Shown: in pieces, positions 31,283 through 42,425 of the stretch
Position numbering within the stretch: the first letter of the stretch is position 1
How the letters are laid out: every line of letters starts with the position of its first letter
From: Ulvibacter algarum
GTDB lineage: Bacteria; Bacteroidota; Bacteroidia; Flavobacteriales; Flavobacteriaceae
Length of the DNA: 64,000 bases
Reading direction: 5' to 3'
Assembly: GCA_947488905.1 (NCBI GenBank)
Contig: CANLBJ010000008.1
Coordinates: 62,001 to 126,000, forward strand
The notes under the pieces: generated by a model
Told to the model about the DNA's origin: nothing
The model's input: the letters and a program-made list of their open reading frames with translations, nothing else
Database searches by the model: none
Made by a program: the position numbers and the translations under genes

Positions 31283-31597
31283 CTATAATACTTGATTCGA
31301 TTTTTTAGAAAATCGCACTTTTTTACCATCTTCCATTCTATATCCTACTCTCGTTGCCTTTCCATCTTTAGGATCAACAACCGCTAGGTTAGAAATATGA
31401 ATTAGAGCTTCTTTTTCGATAATTCCGCCTTGAGGATTTGCCGAACTTGGCTTCTCATGCTTCTTTACAAGATTTACTCCCTCTACTATTGCCTTATTCT
31501 TTGCAGAATCAGTGCGCATTACTTTACCTTCAGATCCTTTGTGATCTCCAGCAGTAACAACAACAGTATCTCCTGTTTTTATTTTAAGCTTTCCCAT
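31283..31597 (-). CDS. rplX: 50S ribosomal protein L24
   Basis: [38 protein letters not shown]. Confidence 0.98.
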   Translation of the reverse strand: MGKLKIKTGDTVVVTAGDHKGSEGKVMRTDSAKNKAIVEGVNLVKKHEKPSSANPQGGIIEKEALIHISNLAVVDPKDGKATRVGYRMEDGKKVRFSKKSNQVL

Positions 31598-31609
31598 TTT
31601 ACTTTCGTA

Positions 31610-31978
31610 TTAAAGCACCTCTGGTGCCAATGATACAATCTTCATAAATTGCTTATCACGAAGTTCTCTAGCAACCGGTCCAAAAACACGTGTACCTCTC
31701 ATTTCCCCTTGAGGACCTAATAATACACAAGCGTTATCGTCAAAACGGATATAAGATCCATCTGGTCGTCTAACTTCCTTCTTTACACGTACAACAACTG
31801 CTGTTGAGACAGTACCTTTCTTTACAGATCCATTAGGTGTTGCTTCTTTTACAGAAACTACAATCTTGTCACCAATAGAAGCGTATCTTCTCTTTGTTCC
31901 ACCTAGCACACGAATAGTAAGTACTTCTTTTGCACCGGTGTTGTCTGCGACTCTAAGTCTTGATTCTTGTTGTAACAT
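31610..31978 (-). CDS. rplN: 50S ribosomal protein L14
   Basis: [27 protein letters not shown]. Confidence 0.98.
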   Translation of the reverse strand: MLQQESRLRVADNTGAKEVLTIRVLGGTKRRYASIGDKIVVSVKEATPNGSVKKGTVSTAVVVRVKKEVRRPDGSYIRFDDNACVLLGPQGEMRGTRVFGPVARELRDKQFMKIVSLAPEVL

Positions 31979-31980
31979 AT

Positions 31981-32244
31981 CTACTTCGCTCTTTCAATTA
32001 TTTCTACTAGTCTCCAAGTCTTGGTCTTACTCATAGGTCGTGTTTCCATGATCTTTACAGTATCACCTTCATTGCAGTCATTTTTCTCATCGTGAGCTAC
32101 GTATTTTTTCGTTTTTAAAACGAACTTACCATACATAGGGTGCTTTACTTTCTTCACTTCAGAAACAACAATAGATTTCTCCATTTTGTTAGAAGTAACT
32201 ACACCTACACGTTCTTTTCTTAAATTTCTTTTTAATTCTTCCAT
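31981..32244 (-). CDS. rpsQ: 30S ribosomal protein S17
   Basis: [28 protein letters not shown]. Confidence 0.98.
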   Translation of the reverse strand: MEELKRNLRKERVGVVTSNKMEKSIVVSEVKKVKHPMYGKFVLKTKKYVAHDEKNDCNEGDTVKIMETRPMSKTKTWRLVEIIERAK

Positions 32245-32257
32245 CTTTCAGTGGGTA

Positions 32258-32449
32258 CTATTGTACGTCTCTTTTAGTTAATTCTGTCGCAATTCTAGCT
32301 ATAGATCTTCTTTGAGTTCTTAACTGAACTGGATTCTCTAATGGAGAAATGGTGTGAGCCATTTTCAGGTCTGAATATAACTTCTTTGCTGATGCGAATT
32401 CTTCCTGTAATTCTGCAGTAGACGCTTCGTTTATTTGTGCTTGTTTCAT
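32258..32449 (-). CDS. rpmC: 50S ribosomal protein L29
   Basis: ENPVQLRTQRRSIARIATELTKR. Confidence 0.96.
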   Translation of the reverse strand: MKQAQINEASTAELQEEFASAKKLYSDLKMAHTISPLENPVQLRTQRRSIARIATELTKRDVQ

Positions 32450-32460
32450 CTTACAAATTT

Positions 32461-32880
32461 TTACGCTTGGTAATCTCTCGATACGACAAACTTAGTTTTT
32501 ACTGGAAGCTTCTGTGCTGCAAGGCGTAATGCTTCTTTTGCTGTTTCCATTGGTACTCCAGAAATTTCAAATAATACTCTTCCTGGCTTAACAACTGCTG
32601 CCCAATACTCAACACCACCTTTACCTTTACCCATACGTACTTCAAGAGGCTTCTTTGTAATTGGCTTATCTGGAAAAATCATAATCCAGATAGAACCTTC
32701 TCTTTTCATAAAACGTGTAGCGGCGATACGTGCTGCTTCAATTTGACGCGCTGTCAAAAAATTTGAATCTAAAGACTTAATACCAAAGGTACCGTATGAT
32801 AACTGATTACCACGACCAGCATTTCCTTTCATACGTCCTTTTTGCTGCTTACGGAACTTCGTTCTTTTAGGTTGTAACAT
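32461..32880 (-). CDS. rplP: 50S ribosomal protein L16
   Basis: [45 protein letters not shown]. Confidence 0.98.
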   Translation of the reverse strand: MLQPKRTKFRKQQKGRMKGNAGRGNQLSYGTFGIKSLDSNFLTARQIEAARIAATRFMKREGSIWIMIFPDKPITKKPLEVRMGKGKGGVEYWAAVVKPGRVLFEISGVPMETAKEALRLAAQKLPVKTKFVVSRDYQA

Positions 32881-32902
32881 GTTCTGTTCTCTTTATAAAT
32901 GA

Positions 32903-33625
32903 TTACTTTCTACGACGCGGCTTATTGTTTCCACCTCGACCGGAATTTCCACCTTTTCCACCTTTCTTGTCTAAACCGACAAGTGGAGAAAGATCTCTTT
33001 TTCCGTATACTTCACCCTTCATAATCCATACTTTAACACCTAACCTACCATAAGTAGTATGTGCCTCAACTAAAGCATAGTCAATATCGGCTCTAAATGT
33101 TGATAAAGGAACACGACCTTCTTTGTATGACTCAGAACGAGCCATCTCAGCACCATTTAAACGTCCTGAAATCTGTACTTTAATACCTTCTGCATTCATA
33201 CGAATAGCTGCTTGAATAGCCATCTTGATTGCACGACGGTAAGAAATTCTGTTTTCAATCTGTCTAGCGATACTAGATCCTACAAGGTGAGCATCCATTT
33301 CTGGTCTCTTAATCTCGTGGATATTGATCTGCACTTCTTTACCAGTAATCTTCTTAAGCTCTTCTTTTAACTTGTCTACCTCTTGTCCACCTTTTCCGAT
33401 AATGATACCAGGTCTAGCTGTAGTGATAGTAACGGTTACAAGTTTAAGCGTACGCTCAATAATTACTCGTGACACACTAGCTTTACTTAAACGAGCATGA
33501 ATGTATTTTCTAATCTTATCGTCTTCGGCAAGTTTATCACCGTAGTCGTTACCTCCGTACCAGTTAGATTCCCATCCTCTGATAATTCCAAGGCGATTCC
33601 CGATTGGATTTGTCTTCTGTCCCAT
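32903..33625 (-). CDS. rpsC: 30S ribosomal protein S3
   Basis: [37 protein letters not shown]. Confidence 0.98.
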   Translation of the reverse strand: MGQKTNPIGNRLGIIRGWESNWYGGNDYGDKLAEDDKIRKYIHARLSKASVSRVIIERTLKLVTVTITTARPGIIIGKGGQEVDKLKEELKKITGKEVQINIHEIKRPEMDAHLVGSSIARQIENRISYRRAIKMAIQAAIRMNAEGIKVQISGRLNGAEMARSESYKEGRVPLSTFRADIDYALVEAHTTYGRLGVKVWIMKGEVYGKRDLSPLVGLDKKGGKGGNSGRGGNNKPRRRK

Positions 33626-33629
33626 TTAA

Positions 33630-34037
33630 TTAACTTTGTGTGTTATCGTTTGCTGCTAATACCAGTGTTACGTGGTTAGAGCGTTTTCTTATTCTATGTG
33701 CACGACCTTGAGGTGCTGGACGTAATCTTTTCAACATAGTTCCTCCGTCTACACGAATTTCCTTGATAAATAGATCAGCCTCTTCAATAGATGCATCTTC
33801 ATTCTTAGCTTGCCAGTTTGCCATAGCAGACAATAACAATTTCTCTAAACGACGTGATGCTTCTTTTGAACTAAACTTCAAAATATTAAGTGCTTTTTCA
33901 ACTTTCTCACCTCTTACCAAATCCGCCATTAAGCGCATTTTTCTCGGTGATGTAGGGCAATTATTCAATTTAGCGAAGTACTGTGTCTTCTTTGCTTCTT
34001 TGATTGCGTCTGCTCTTTCTCTTTTACGAACTCCCAT
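33630..34037 (-). CDS. rplV: 50S ribosomal protein L22
   Basis: [45 protein letters not shown]. Confidence 0.98.
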   Translation of the reverse strand: MGVRKRERADAIKEAKKTQYFAKLNNCPTSPRKMRLMADLVRGEKVEKALNILKFSSKEASRRLEKLLLSAMANWQAKNEDASIEEADLFIKEIRVDGGTMLKRLRPAPQGRAHRIRKRSNHVTLVLAANDNTQS

Positions 34038-34043
34038 GGCCTA

Positions 34044-34322
34044 TTATTTTTTACCTTTATTTTTGGCACCTGCGTGACCACGGAATGATCTTGTAGGTGA
34101 AAATTCTCCTAGTTTATGTCCTACCATGTTCTCAGTTACATATACAGGTACAAATTGTTTCCCGTTATGAACTGCGATGGTTTGTCCTACGAAATCTGGA
34201 GTTATCATTGAAGCCCTTGACCAAGTCTTGATCACAGTCTTCTTGTTTCCTTCCACATTCGTCTGTACTTTCTTATCTAATTTATAGTGAACGTACGGTC
34301 CTTTTTTTAATGATCTTGCCAT
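34044..34322 (-). CDS. rpsS: 30S ribosomal protein S19
   Basis: [49 protein letters not shown]. Confidence 0.98.
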   Translation of the reverse strand: MARSLKKGPYVHYKLDKKVQTNVEGNKKTVIKTWSRASMITPDFVGQTIAVHNGKQFVPVYVTENMVGHKLGEFSPTRSFRGHAGAKNKGKK

Positions 34323-34325
34323 AGC

Positions 34326-35150
34326 TTACTTCTTTCTACGTTCAATAATATATTTATTACTCTGCTTTGTCTTAGAACGAGTTCTGAATCCTTTTGCAGG
34401 GATACCGTTTCTAGATCTAGGGTGTCCTCCAGAAGATTTACCTTCACCACCACCCATTGGGTGATCTACAGGGTTCATCACTACCGGTCTCACACGTGGT
34501 CTTCTACCTAACCATCTAGATCTACCAGCTTTACCAGATACAAGTAACTGATGATCACTGTTAGATACAGCACCAATTGTAGCCATACAAGTAACAAGAA
34601 CTAATCTCGTTTCACCTGAAGGTAACTTAACTGTTGCATACTTACCATCTCTCGCCATTAGCTGAGCAAATGCACCAGCACTACGAGCCAATACAGCTCC
34701 CTGACCAGGACGTAATTCTAAACAAGAAATAATTGTACCTAAAGGTATATTTGCTAAAGTCATAGCGTTTCCAATTTCTGGAGCTACACTATCGCCAGAA
34801 ACAATGTTCTGACCTACTTGAAGACCATTTTGAGCAATCACATAACGCTTTTCACCATCTTGGTAATTAAGCAATGCGATAAACGCTGTACGGTTTGGAT
34901 CATATTCGATTGTCGCAACTGTCGCAGGCACTCCCGCTCTGTCACGTTTAAAATCGATAACACGATACTTCTTTTTGTGACCACCACCAATATGGCGCAT
35001 AGTCATTTTTCCTTGACTGTTTCTACCACCAGATCTCTTATTCGGAGCAAGTAAAGACTTCTCCGGCTTATCAGTTGTAATAGCGTCAAAACCATTAACA
35101 ACTCTAAAACGCTGACCCGGGGTGATAGGTTTTAATTTTCTTACTGACAT
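34326..35150 (-). CDS. rplB: 50S ribosomal protein L2
   Basis: [55 protein letters not shown]. Confidence 0.98.
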   Translation of the reverse strand: MSVRKLKPITPGQRFRVVNGFDAITTDKPEKSLLAPNKRSGGRNSQGKMTMRHIGGGHKKKYRVIDFKRDRAGVPATVATIEYDPNRTAFIALLNYQDGEKRYVIAQNGLQVGQNIVSGDSVAPEIGNAMTLANIPLGTIISCLELRPGQGAVLARSAGAFAQLMARDGKYATVKLPSGETRLVLVTCMATIGAVSNSDHQLLVSGKAGRSRWLGRRPRVRPVVMNPVDHPMGGGEGKSSGGHPRSRNGIPAKGFRTRSKTKQSNKYIIERRKK

Positions 35151-35178
35151 TTTTTGTCTAATTTATTGCAAGCTTAAC

Positions 35179-35469
35179 TTACAAATTGTTGTAAAAATCT
35201 ATTGTATCACCTTCCGCCACCTGTACAATTGCTTTTTTAACAGCATTTGTTTTACCAGTTTGAATTCCCGTTTTTGTGTAACGAGTACTTCTATCAGGGC
35301 GGACATTTATTGTGCGAACTTTATCAACAGAAACTCCGTAAGTGGCTTCCACCGCTTTCTTGATTTCTACCTTATTCGCCTTTGGGTTTACTACAAAGCT
35401 GAAAACATTAGATTCTTCAGCAAAACGTGTAGCTTTTTCCGTAATTATAGGTTTAATTAAGATACTCAT
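35179..35469 (-). CDS. rplW: 50S ribosomal protein L23
   Basis: ILIKPIITEKATRFAEESNVFSFVVNPKANKVEIKKAVEATYGV. Confidence 0.97.
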   Translation of the reverse strand: MSILIKPIITEKATRFAEESNVFSFVVNPKANKVEIKKAVEATYGVSVDKVRTINVRPDRSTRYTKTGIQTGKTNAVKKAIVQVAEGDTIDFYNNL

Positions 35470-35476
35470 CTCGTTT

Positions 35477-36106
35477 CTATTTACTTAAGTTAGTTTCAAT
35501 TCCTTCCAAAGAACCTTCAAATAACACAACGTTATTTGCATTCATTATTTTGTAAGTGCTTAATTCTGAAGCTTTTACCACTTCTACACCTGCTAAATTT
35601 CGCGAAGACAAATATACATTATTATTTGACTCTCCCAACACGAACAACGATTTTTTACCTTTAAGGTCTAAACCTTTTAATACAGCAGTAAAATCTTTGG
35701 TCTTAGGAGCATCAAAATTGAGGTCTTCCATCACTATAATCGACTCGCTATTTGCTTTCATAGTTAAAGCAGATTTACGCGCAAGACGCTTCAAGTTTTT
35801 ATTCAATTTAAAAGCGTAGTTTCTTGGTCTAGGACCAAACATTCTACCACCACCTCTAAATACACCAGACTTAATACTACCCGCACGAGCAGTACCTGTT
35901 CCTTTTTGTTTCTTAATCTTTCTAGTAGATCCTGCAATCTCAGCTCTCTCTTTAGACTTGTGCGTTCCTTGACGTTGATTTGCCAAGTACTGCTTTACAT
36001 CTAAATACACAGCGTGATTGTTTGGTTCAATACCATAAACCTCTGCAGAAAGTTCAACTTTCCTACTAGTGGCTTTTCCGTTTTTATCTAATACAGCTAC
36101 CTTCAT
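35477..36106 (-). CDS. rplD: 50S ribosomal protein L4
   Basis: VYLDVKQYLANQRQGTHKSKERAEIAGSTRKIKKQKGTGTARAGSIKSGVFRGGGRMFGPRPRNY. Confidence 0.98.
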   Translation of the reverse strand: MKVAVLDKNGKATSRKVELSAEVYGIEPNNHAVYLDVKQYLANQRQGTHKSKERAEIAGSTRKIKKQKGTGTARAGSIKSGVFRGGGRMFGPRPRNYAFKLNKNLKRLARKSALTMKANSESIIVMEDLNFDAPKTKDFTAVLKGLDLKGKKSLFVLGESNNNVYLSSRNLAGVEVVKASELSTYKIMNANNVVLFEGSLEGIETNLSK

Positions 36107-36717
36107 TATTTCTGAATAGTTACGTAAGCGTTTTTATGTCCAGGTACACACCCTTTCACAACAAGTAAGTTCTTTTCAGCAACTACTTTTAAAACTCTTA
36201 AATTTTGAACTTTCACCTTTTCGTTCCCCATTTGACCAGCCATCTTCATTCCTTTGAATACTCTCGCAGGATATGATGCTGCACCAATAGAACCTGGCGC
36301 TCTTAAACGGTTATGCTGACCGTGAGTAGCTTGACCTACACCGGCAAAACCGTGACGTTTTACAACACCTTGAAAACCTTTACCTTTAGAAGTTCCTGCC
36401 ACATCGACAAACTCTCCTTCTTTAAAGTGTTCTACAGTGATTGTATCACCTAATTTGTACTCCGAATCAAAACCTTTGAATTCTGCAACCTTACGTTTTG
36501 CGACAGTACCTGCTTTTTTAGCGTGCCCTTCAGCAGCCTTATTTACAGTCTTCTTGTCAGCGAAACCAAGTTGTAGCGCAGTGTAACCGTCTACTTCTTC
36601 AGTTCTGACTTGGGTAACAACACAAGGACCACATTCGATAACGGTACATGGCATATTTTTACCATTCTCGTCAAAGATGCTGGTCATCCCTATCTTTTTT
36701 CCAATTAACCCAGACAT
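36106..36717 (-). CDS. rplC: 50S ribosomal protein L3
   Basis: [45 protein letters not shown]. Confidence 0.98.
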   Translation of the reverse strand: MSGLIGKKIGMTSIFDENGKNMPCTVIECGPCVVTQVRTEEVDGYTALQLGFADKKTVNKAAEGHAKKAGTVAKRKVAEFKGFDSEYKLGDTITVEHFKEGEFVDVAGTSKGKGFQGVVKRHGFAGVGQATHGQHNRLRAPGSIGAASYPARVFKGMKMAGQMGNEKVKVQNLRVLKVVAEKNLLVVKGCVPGHKNAYVTIQK

Positions 36718-36853
36718 ATTTATATATTTAATTATTACTAATTTGTCGATTATCGACTTTTCTTATTCTTTTTTTACTACGGAAATATTAAACCATTAAC
36801 ATTTTCGCGTAAGCTTTAAAGTATCTCAATTGACAATAAACTCCTTTTGGAAT

Positions 36854-36884
36854 AAAAAACGGGACCAAAACAAATTCGATCCCG
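36854..36884 (-). terminator. Terminator-like hairpin between rpsJ and rplC
   Basis: Minus strand CGGGATC-gaatttgtttt(g)-GTCCCG then TTTTTTATT; 7-bp stem with one G-U wobble. Confidence 0.6.
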
Positions 36885-36928
36885 ATTTATTTTTTTCCGT
36901 TTTTCCTTTGCTAACAAGCGCGGGACAT

Positions 36929-36949
36929 GTCTTCCGAAATACTTCGGAC
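36929..36949 (-). promoter_or_regulatory. Hairpin just downstream of rpsJ stop codon
   Basis: TCCGAA-atac-TTCGGA core stem with flanking GTC/GAC pairing. Confidence 0.4.
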
Positions 36950-36954
36950 GGTAA

Positions 36955-37260
36955 TTATACCTTAATCTCTACTTCTACTCCACTTGGCAACTCTAACTTC
37001 ATTAGAGCGTCAATTGTTTTTGAAGAAGAACTATAGATATCCAATAACCTCTTGTAAGATGATAATTGAAACTGCTCTCTACTCTTCTTGTTAACGTGTG
37101 GTGAACGTAATACTGTAAAGATTTTTTTGTGTGTTGGTAACGGAATAGGCCCTGTTACTGCTGCACCTGTACTTTTTACTGTCTTTACTATCTTTTCAGC
37201 AGACTTATCTACTAAATTATGATCGTAAGATTTTAATTTAATTCTGATTTTTTGACTCAT
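36955..37260 (-). CDS. rpsJ: 30S ribosomal protein S10
   Basis: [50 protein letters not shown]. Confidence 0.98.
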   Translation of the reverse strand: MSQKIRIKLKSYDHNLVDKSAEKIVKTVKSTGAAVTGPIPLPTHKKIFTVLRSPHVNKKSREQFQLSSYKRLLDIYSSSSKTIDALMKLELPSGVEVEIKV

Positions 37261-37271
37261 AGCTGAAAATA

Positions 37272-39398
37272 TTAATCGTTAGTTCCTCTTGCTGCTTTGA
37301 TTACTTCTTCTGATACATTAGAAGGAGTCTCTGCATAGTGAGAAAATTCCATTGTTGATGTTGCTCTACCTGATGATAACGTTCTTAATGTAGTTACATA
37401 ACCAAACATTTCTGAAAGCGGCACTGTAGCTTTAATAGTTTTAGCACCTGCACGGTCTCCCATACCTTCCATCATACCACGTCTTCTATTTAAATCACCT
37501 ACTATATCACCCATATTCTCCTCTGGCGTAATCACCTCAAGTTTCATAATTGGCTCCATAATAACTGCCTTAGCCGCTTTTGCTGAATTTTTAAATCCAA
37601 GCTTTGCTGCTAATTCGAAAGATAATTGATCTGAATCGACATCGTGATAAGAACCATCTCTTAAAGTCACTTTCATTGACTCAACCTCATAACCAGCTAG
37701 TGGTCCATTTTGCATTGCTGCTTTAAAACCTTTTTCAATAGAAGGGATAAATTCTTTAGGAACATTACCACCTTTAATCACAGACTCAAACTGAAGTCCA
37801 ATTACACCTTCATCTGCAGGTTCAACCGTAAATACGATATCTGCAAACTTACCACGACCACCAGATTGTTTCTTATAAACCTCTCTATGATCTGCAGCTC
37901 TTGTAATAGCTTCTTTATACTCAACCTGTGGCTGTCCTTGATTTACTTCAACGTTAAATTCACGTTTAAGTCGATCAACAATAACATCTAAGTGAAGTTC
38001 ACCCATTCCAGATATAATAGTTTGCCCTGAAGCTTCGTCAGAGCGAACTGTAAATGTAGGATCTTCTTCAGCTAATTTAGCTAAGCCCATACCTAATTTA
38101 TCTACATCTGCTTTAGTTTTAGGCTCAACCGCGATACCAATAACTGGATCTGGGAAGTCCATAGATTCTAAAACGATAGGATGATCTTGATCTGATAACG
38201 TGTCTCCTGTTTTGATAGATTTAAATCCAACAGCAGCACCAATATCACCAGCCTCTATATAATCAATTGCATTTTGCTTGTTAGCGTGCATTTGATATAT
38301 ACGAGATATACGTTCTTTTTTACCCGAACGGTTATTAAGAACATAAGAACCTGCGTCTAAACGACCAGAATAAGCTCTAAAGAATGCTAAGCGACCTACA
38401 AAAGGGTCTGTTGCAATCTTAAATGCTAAAGCAGCAAAAGGCTCCTTTACACTTGGCTTTCTAATCTCTTCTTTTTCAGTATCTGGATTTACACCTACAA
38501 TACCCTCCTTATCCATAGGAGAAGGCAAGTAACGACATACAGCATCTAAAAGAAACTGAACACCTTTGTTTTTGAAGGCTGAACCACAAATCATAGGAAT
38601 AATAGCCATATCCATAACTGCAGCTCTAAGCGCTTTATGCACCTCTTCTTCTGTTATAGAATCCTCATCTTCCATATATTTTTCAAGCAAGTTTTCATCA
38701 TATGCGGCAACTTCTTCAATAAGAAGACCACGATATTTCTTTGCTTCCGCTTTCAACTCTTCTGGAATTTCGATAACATCAAAAGTTGCCCCTTGAGTTT
38801 CGTCATGCCATACAATTGCACGGTTTTTTACTAAATCTATAATACCTTTAAAATCTTCTTCGTCACCAATATTTAAAACGATTGGCACCGCATTAGACTT
38901 TAACATATCTTTTACTTGTTGACAAACTCCTAAAAAGTCTGATCCTTGACGGTCCATTTTATTAACGAAACCAATTCTAGGCACCTTATAGTTATCAGCT
39001 AATCTCCAGTTAGTCTCAGATTGTGGCTCAACACCATCAACTGCACTAAATAAGAAAACTAGACCATCTAACACACGTAAAGATCTATTTACCTCTACAG
39101 TAAAATCTACGTGACCAGGCGTGTCAATAATATTAAAATGATACCCCATAGTGTCTGGAGTAGGCTCAGCGTTTTCAAGTGGAAATTGCCAAGTACAAGT
39201 AGTAGCAGCTGAAGTAATTGTGATACCACGCTCCTGCTCTTGCTCCATCCAGTCCATTGTTGCAGCACCATCATGTACTTCACCAATTTTATGCGAAACT
39301 CCTGTATAATAAAGAACACGCTCAGTTGTTGTTGTTTTACCAGCATCAATATGAGCAGCAATCCCTATGTTTCTTGTGTATTTTAAATCTCTTGCCAT
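37272..39398 (-). CDS. fusA: Elongation factor G
   Basis: [60 protein letters not shown]. Confidence 0.98.
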   Translation of the reverse strand: MARDLKYTRNIGIAAHIDAGKTTTTERVLYYTGVSHKIGEVHDGAATMDWMEQEQERGITITSAATTCTWQFPLENAEPTPDTMGYHFNIIDTPGHVDFTVEVNRSLRVLDGLVFLFSAVDGVEPQSETNWRLADNYKVPRIGFVNKMDRQGSDFLGVCQQVKDMLKSNAVPIVLNIGDEEDFKGIIDLVKNRAIVWHDETQGATFDVIEIPEELKAEAKKYRGLLIEEVAAYDENLLEKYMEDEDSITEEEVHKALRAAVMDMAIIPMICGSAFKNKGVQFLLDAVCRYLPSPMDKEGIVGVNPDTEKEEIRKPSVKEPFAALAFKIATDPFVGRLAFFRAYSGRLDAGSYVLNNRSGKKERISRIYQMHANKQNAIDYIEAGDIGAAVGFKSIKTGDTLSDQDHPIVLESMDFPDPVIGIAVEPKTKADVDKLGMGLAKLAEEDPTFTVRSDEASGQTIISGMGELHLDVIVDRLKREFNVEVNQGQPQVEYKEAITRAADHREVYKKQSGGRGKFADIVFTVEPADEGVIGLQFESVIKGGNVPKEFIPSIEKGFKAAMQNGPLAGYEVESMKVTLRDGSYHDVDSDQLSFELAAKLGFKNSAKAAKAVIMEPIMKLEVITPEENMGDIVGDLNRRRGMMEGMGDRAGAKTIKATVPLSEMFGYVTTLRTLSSGRATSTMEFSHYAETPSNVSEEVIKAARGTND

Positions 39399-39403
39399 TT
39401 CTG

Positions 39404-39880
39404 TTAGAATCTAAAGTGTGAGAACGCTTTGTTTGCTTCGGCCATTTTATGAGTATCTGTACGCTTTTTTACAGCTGCACCTTCCTCTTTACTTGCTGCA
39501 AGAATCTCTGCTGCTAGTTTTTGAGCCATTGACTTCTCATTACGCTTACGAGCATAACCTATCAACCACTTCATAGCAGTAGATATCTTACGATCTGCAC
39601 GTATTTGCATTGGTATTTGGAACGTTGCCCCACCTACACGGCGGCTACGAACCTCTACATGAGGCATAACATTAGATAACGCGTCTTTCCACGTCTCTAG
39701 AGCTGTTTTCTCATCGTCTGTTTTCTTTTCTTCTACGATATCAATTGCATCGTAAAACACCTTAAAGGCCGTTGATTTTTTACCATCCCACATCATGTTA
39801 TTCACAAAACGTGTTACCAGTTGATCATTAAATCTTGGATCTGGCAAAAGCGGTCTTTTTTTAGCTGCTCTTTTTCTCAT
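39404..39880 (-). CDS. rpsG: 30S ribosomal protein S7
   Basis: [36 protein letters not shown]. Confidence 0.98.
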   Translation of the reverse strand: MRKRAAKKRPLLPDPRFNDQLVTRFVNNMMWDGKKSTAFKVFYDAIDIVEEKKTDDEKTALETWKDALSNVMPHVEVRSRRVGGATFQIPMQIRADRKISTAMKWLIGYARKRNEKSMAQKLAAEILAASKEEGAAVKKRTDTHKMAEANKAFSHFRF

Positions 39881-39926
39881 TCTTGTTGTTTTAAGTTACG
39901 CGAATAAAATTCGACGTTACAAATTT

Positions 39927-40301
39927 TTACTTTTTAGGGCGTTTTGTACCATACTTAGATCTACGTTGCGTTCTTCCGTCGACACCTGCGGTATCTAAAG
40001 CTCCACGAACAATGTGGTATCTAACTCCTGGTAAATCTTTTACCCTTCCACCTCTAACCAATACTATCGAGTGTTCCTGTAAATTGTGTCCTTCACCACC
40101 GATGTATGCGTTTACCTCTTTTCCATTTGTTAACCTTACACGCGCTACTTTACGCATTGCTGAGTTAGGTTTCTTAGGAGTAGTGGTATATACACGCGTA
40201 CAAACACCGCGGCGTTGCGGGCACGATTCCAGAGCAGCCGATTTTGACTTCTTGGTTATTTTGGTCCTTCCTTTTCGTACTAATTGTGAAATAGTTGGCA
40301 T
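39927..40301 (-). CDS. rpsL: 30S ribosomal protein S12
   Basis: [47 protein letters not shown]. Confidence 0.98.
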   Translation of the reverse strand: MPTISQLVRKGRTKITKKSKSAALESCPQRRGVCTRVYTTTPKKPNSAMRKVARVRLTNGKEVNAYIGGEGHNLQEHSIVLVRGGRVKDLPGVRYHIVRGALDTAGVDGRTQRRSKYGTKRPKK

Positions 40302-40356
40302 ATAATATCCTTATTACTATTAATTAAATATAATTTTCCCATTATTTATGGGCGGG

Positions 40357-40364
40357 CAAAAATA
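40357..40364 (-). promoter_or_regulatory. Putative -7 element TATTTTTG upstream of rpsL (str/S10/spc cluster promoter)
   Basis: CAAAAATA on +, about 56 bp upstream of rpsL; matches TAnnTTTG. Confidence 0.45.
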
Positions 40365-40435
40365 TAAATAATTCTTGATTAATCATACACTTATAGAGAA
40401 ATATTTTGCACTTTTTAAATATTAGCTAAAATTAT

Positions 40436-40588
40436 ATGAAATCAACTCCTGTAGCGTTAGCTTTATCCACTCTTTTAAAAAAACTAAAAACTGAAGAAAA
40501 TAGCGAACAAATAACACGAAAAATCATAGCAATTAAGCAAAAACAGATTACAAAAAAGTACAAAAGAACATTTAAAACACTAAAATAA
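40436..40588 (+). CDS. Short basic hypothetical protein, 50 aa (not in ORF track)
   Basis: ATG at 40436, TAA at 40586-40588; MKSTPVALALSTLLKKLKTEENSEQITRKIIAIKQKQITKKYKRTFKTLK. Confidence 0.35.
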   Translation: MKSTPVALALSTLLKKLKTEENSEQITRKIIAIKQKQITKKYKRTFKTLK

Positions 40589-40598
40589 AAACAAATTT

Positions 40599-42314
40599 TT
40601 GAAGAAAATCTTACACATATTTTTATACCTTAATATATATACCGCAATTGCAAATATAGCTTTTGGGCAAAACCTAACATTGAATATAGAGGCTGAAAAA
40701 GAAATAAGCAAAACAATTAATTCAAAAATTTCACCTAAAACTTCTCATAGCAATTATTCAGATTTAGAAAAAGAAAGCAGAAGGATATTAAACGTATTTC
40801 AGAAAAATGGATTTATAGACAGTAGACTTATATCAATCACCAATAAAAAACCAAAAGATACAAATGAAAAAAACATCAACTACACCGCTACTTATTTTTT
40901 AGGGCAGAAATTTTCTACAATTGAAATATTCTTCGATAAAGAAAATTTCAGCAAAAAAGAAATCTCTAATTTCACAAACGAAACAAACAATAAGAGTTTT
41001 ACAATACCAATCACAGAAGTAGAAAACATACTTGAAAAAATAAACAAAATAAAAACCGAAAAAGGCAACGCATTTTCTCAAACGTACTTAACTGATTTTA
41101 AAAAATCTAAAAACAAATTGTCAGCCCAGCTTATTACAAAAGAAAGCAAAACAAGAACTATTGATAGCATTATAATAAAAGGGTATGAAAAATTTCCGAG
41201 GTCATATATTAAATATGCCTCTGGGATAAAAAAAGGAACATTATTTAATCGCACTAAAATAGATAAAGCAAATAATGCAATAGAAGCACTACCATTTGCT
41301 AGCAATATAAAATCACCTGAAATTCTTTTTAAAGACAAAAAAACATCTCTTTACCTTTATTTAGAAAAACAAAAAAGCAACAACTTTGACGGAATTATTG
41401 GTTTTAGCACCAATGAAACAACAAATAAAATAGATTTTAATGGATATCTCGATTTACAATTAATTAATAACCTTAATTATGGAGAGTCATTTATCTTAAA
41501 ATACAAAGCGGATGGTGATGAACAAAAAACATTCTCTGTACTCACAACACTACCCTATCTATTTAAATCACCAGCTGGATTAAATCTTGGGTTAACAATT
41601 TTTAAACAAGCAGAAAATTTCTCTACAACTAGTCAGCTTGCAGGTGTGCAATATCAAATAAATGCAAACTCGACTTTATTATTAAACTATTTAAGCACAA
41701 ACTCTACTGTCTTGACAGAAGAAGAAAACACACCACTAGATATTGAAGATTTTCAAAAAAATGAATTAAGTCTAGGATCTAAATGGAAATATTTTCAAAC
41801 TGACGAACTCTTCCCTATAAAATCTTCATTAGACATAGCAATTGGTTATGGCAGCAAGAAAACCAATCTAGTTAATGAAAAGCAATTAAGATTAGAGCTA
41901 AACGCATCGTACATACTAAACCTAAACAATCAAAACTCAATATATCTAGCAAACAAAAGCGGATTACTAAGCAGCGATACCTATTTATCAAATGAACTTT
42001 ACAGAATTGGAGGAATTAATAATATTAGAGGTTTTAACGAAAACGCAATAGAAGCATCACTTTATACATTATTGATCACGGAATACAGATACAAACTAAA
42101 CAATTCTCTTTATCTAAATAGTATAATTGATTTAGGACATTTAGAAAACAAAACAACAAAAAACACTAACAGCCTCTACAGCTTTGGTTTAGGAACTGGT
42201 TTTTTTACAAAAACTGGATTATTAAAATTCTCTTTAGCAAATGGAAAAATTAATGATCAAAAATTTAATCTAAACGACTTAAAAATACATCTTAGCTTAA
42301 TATCTATTTTTTAA
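40599..42314 (+). CDS. BamA/TamA-family outer membrane protein (Omp85-like, TTG start)
   Basis: POTRA-like IDSIIIKGYEKFPRSYIKYASGIKKGTLFNRTKIDKANNAIEALPFASNIKSPEI; C-terminal RGFNENAIEASLYTLLITEYRY and terminal beta-strands. Confidence 0.8.
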   Translation: MKKILHIFLYLNIYTAIANIAFGQNLTLNIEAEKEISKTINSKISPKTSHSNYSDLEKESRRILNVFQKNGFIDSRLISITNKKPKDTNEKNINYTATYFLGQKFSTIEIFFDKENFSKKEISNFTNETNNKSFTIPITEVENILEKINKIKTEKGNAFSQTYLTDFKKSKNKLSAQLITKESKTRTIDSIIIKGYEKFPRSYIKYASGIKKGTLFNRTKIDKANNAIEALPFASNIKSPEILFKDKKTSLYLYLEKQKSNNFDGIIGFSTNETTNKIDFNGYLDLQLINNLNYGESFILKYKADGDEQKTFSVLTTLPYLFKSPAGLNLGLTIFKQAENFSTTSQLAGVQYQINANSTLLLNYLSTNSTVLTEEENTPLDIEDFQKNELSLGSKWKYFQTDELFPIKSSLDIAIGYGSKKTNLVNEKQLRLELNASYILNLNNQNSIYLANKSGLLSSDTYLSNELYRIGGINNIRGFNENAIEASLYTLLITEYRYKLNNSLYLNSIIDLGHLENKTTKNTNSLYSFGLGTGFFTKTGLLKFSLANGKINDQKFNLNDLKIHLSLISIF

Positions 42315-42425
42315 CATTTAATAGGCATTATCACCACCAAATAAATGGAAATTTAAGTTAAAATAGTTGTGTAATTGTATTTTTATTAAGACTTTTGAGG
42401 CTGGCTAATTCAAATAATTAACAAA

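Noticed and set aside
36830-37036. Plus-strand ORF in the rpsJ-rplC gap
   Set aside because: Low complexity, extends antisense into rpsJ; the region is better explained as RNA structure.
25267-40305. Numerous plus-strand ORFs across the ribosomal cluster (e.g. 25267-25497, 25607-25813, 25892-26236, 27591-27851, 33763-34077, 34818-35054, 37710-37991, 40012-40305)
   Set aside because: Overlap conserved ribosomal protein, secY or fusA genes on the opposite strand; no homology-like features.
40899-41338. Minus-strand ORFs in the Omp85-like gene
   Set aside because: Antisense to a coherent long ORF; spurious hydrophobic translation.
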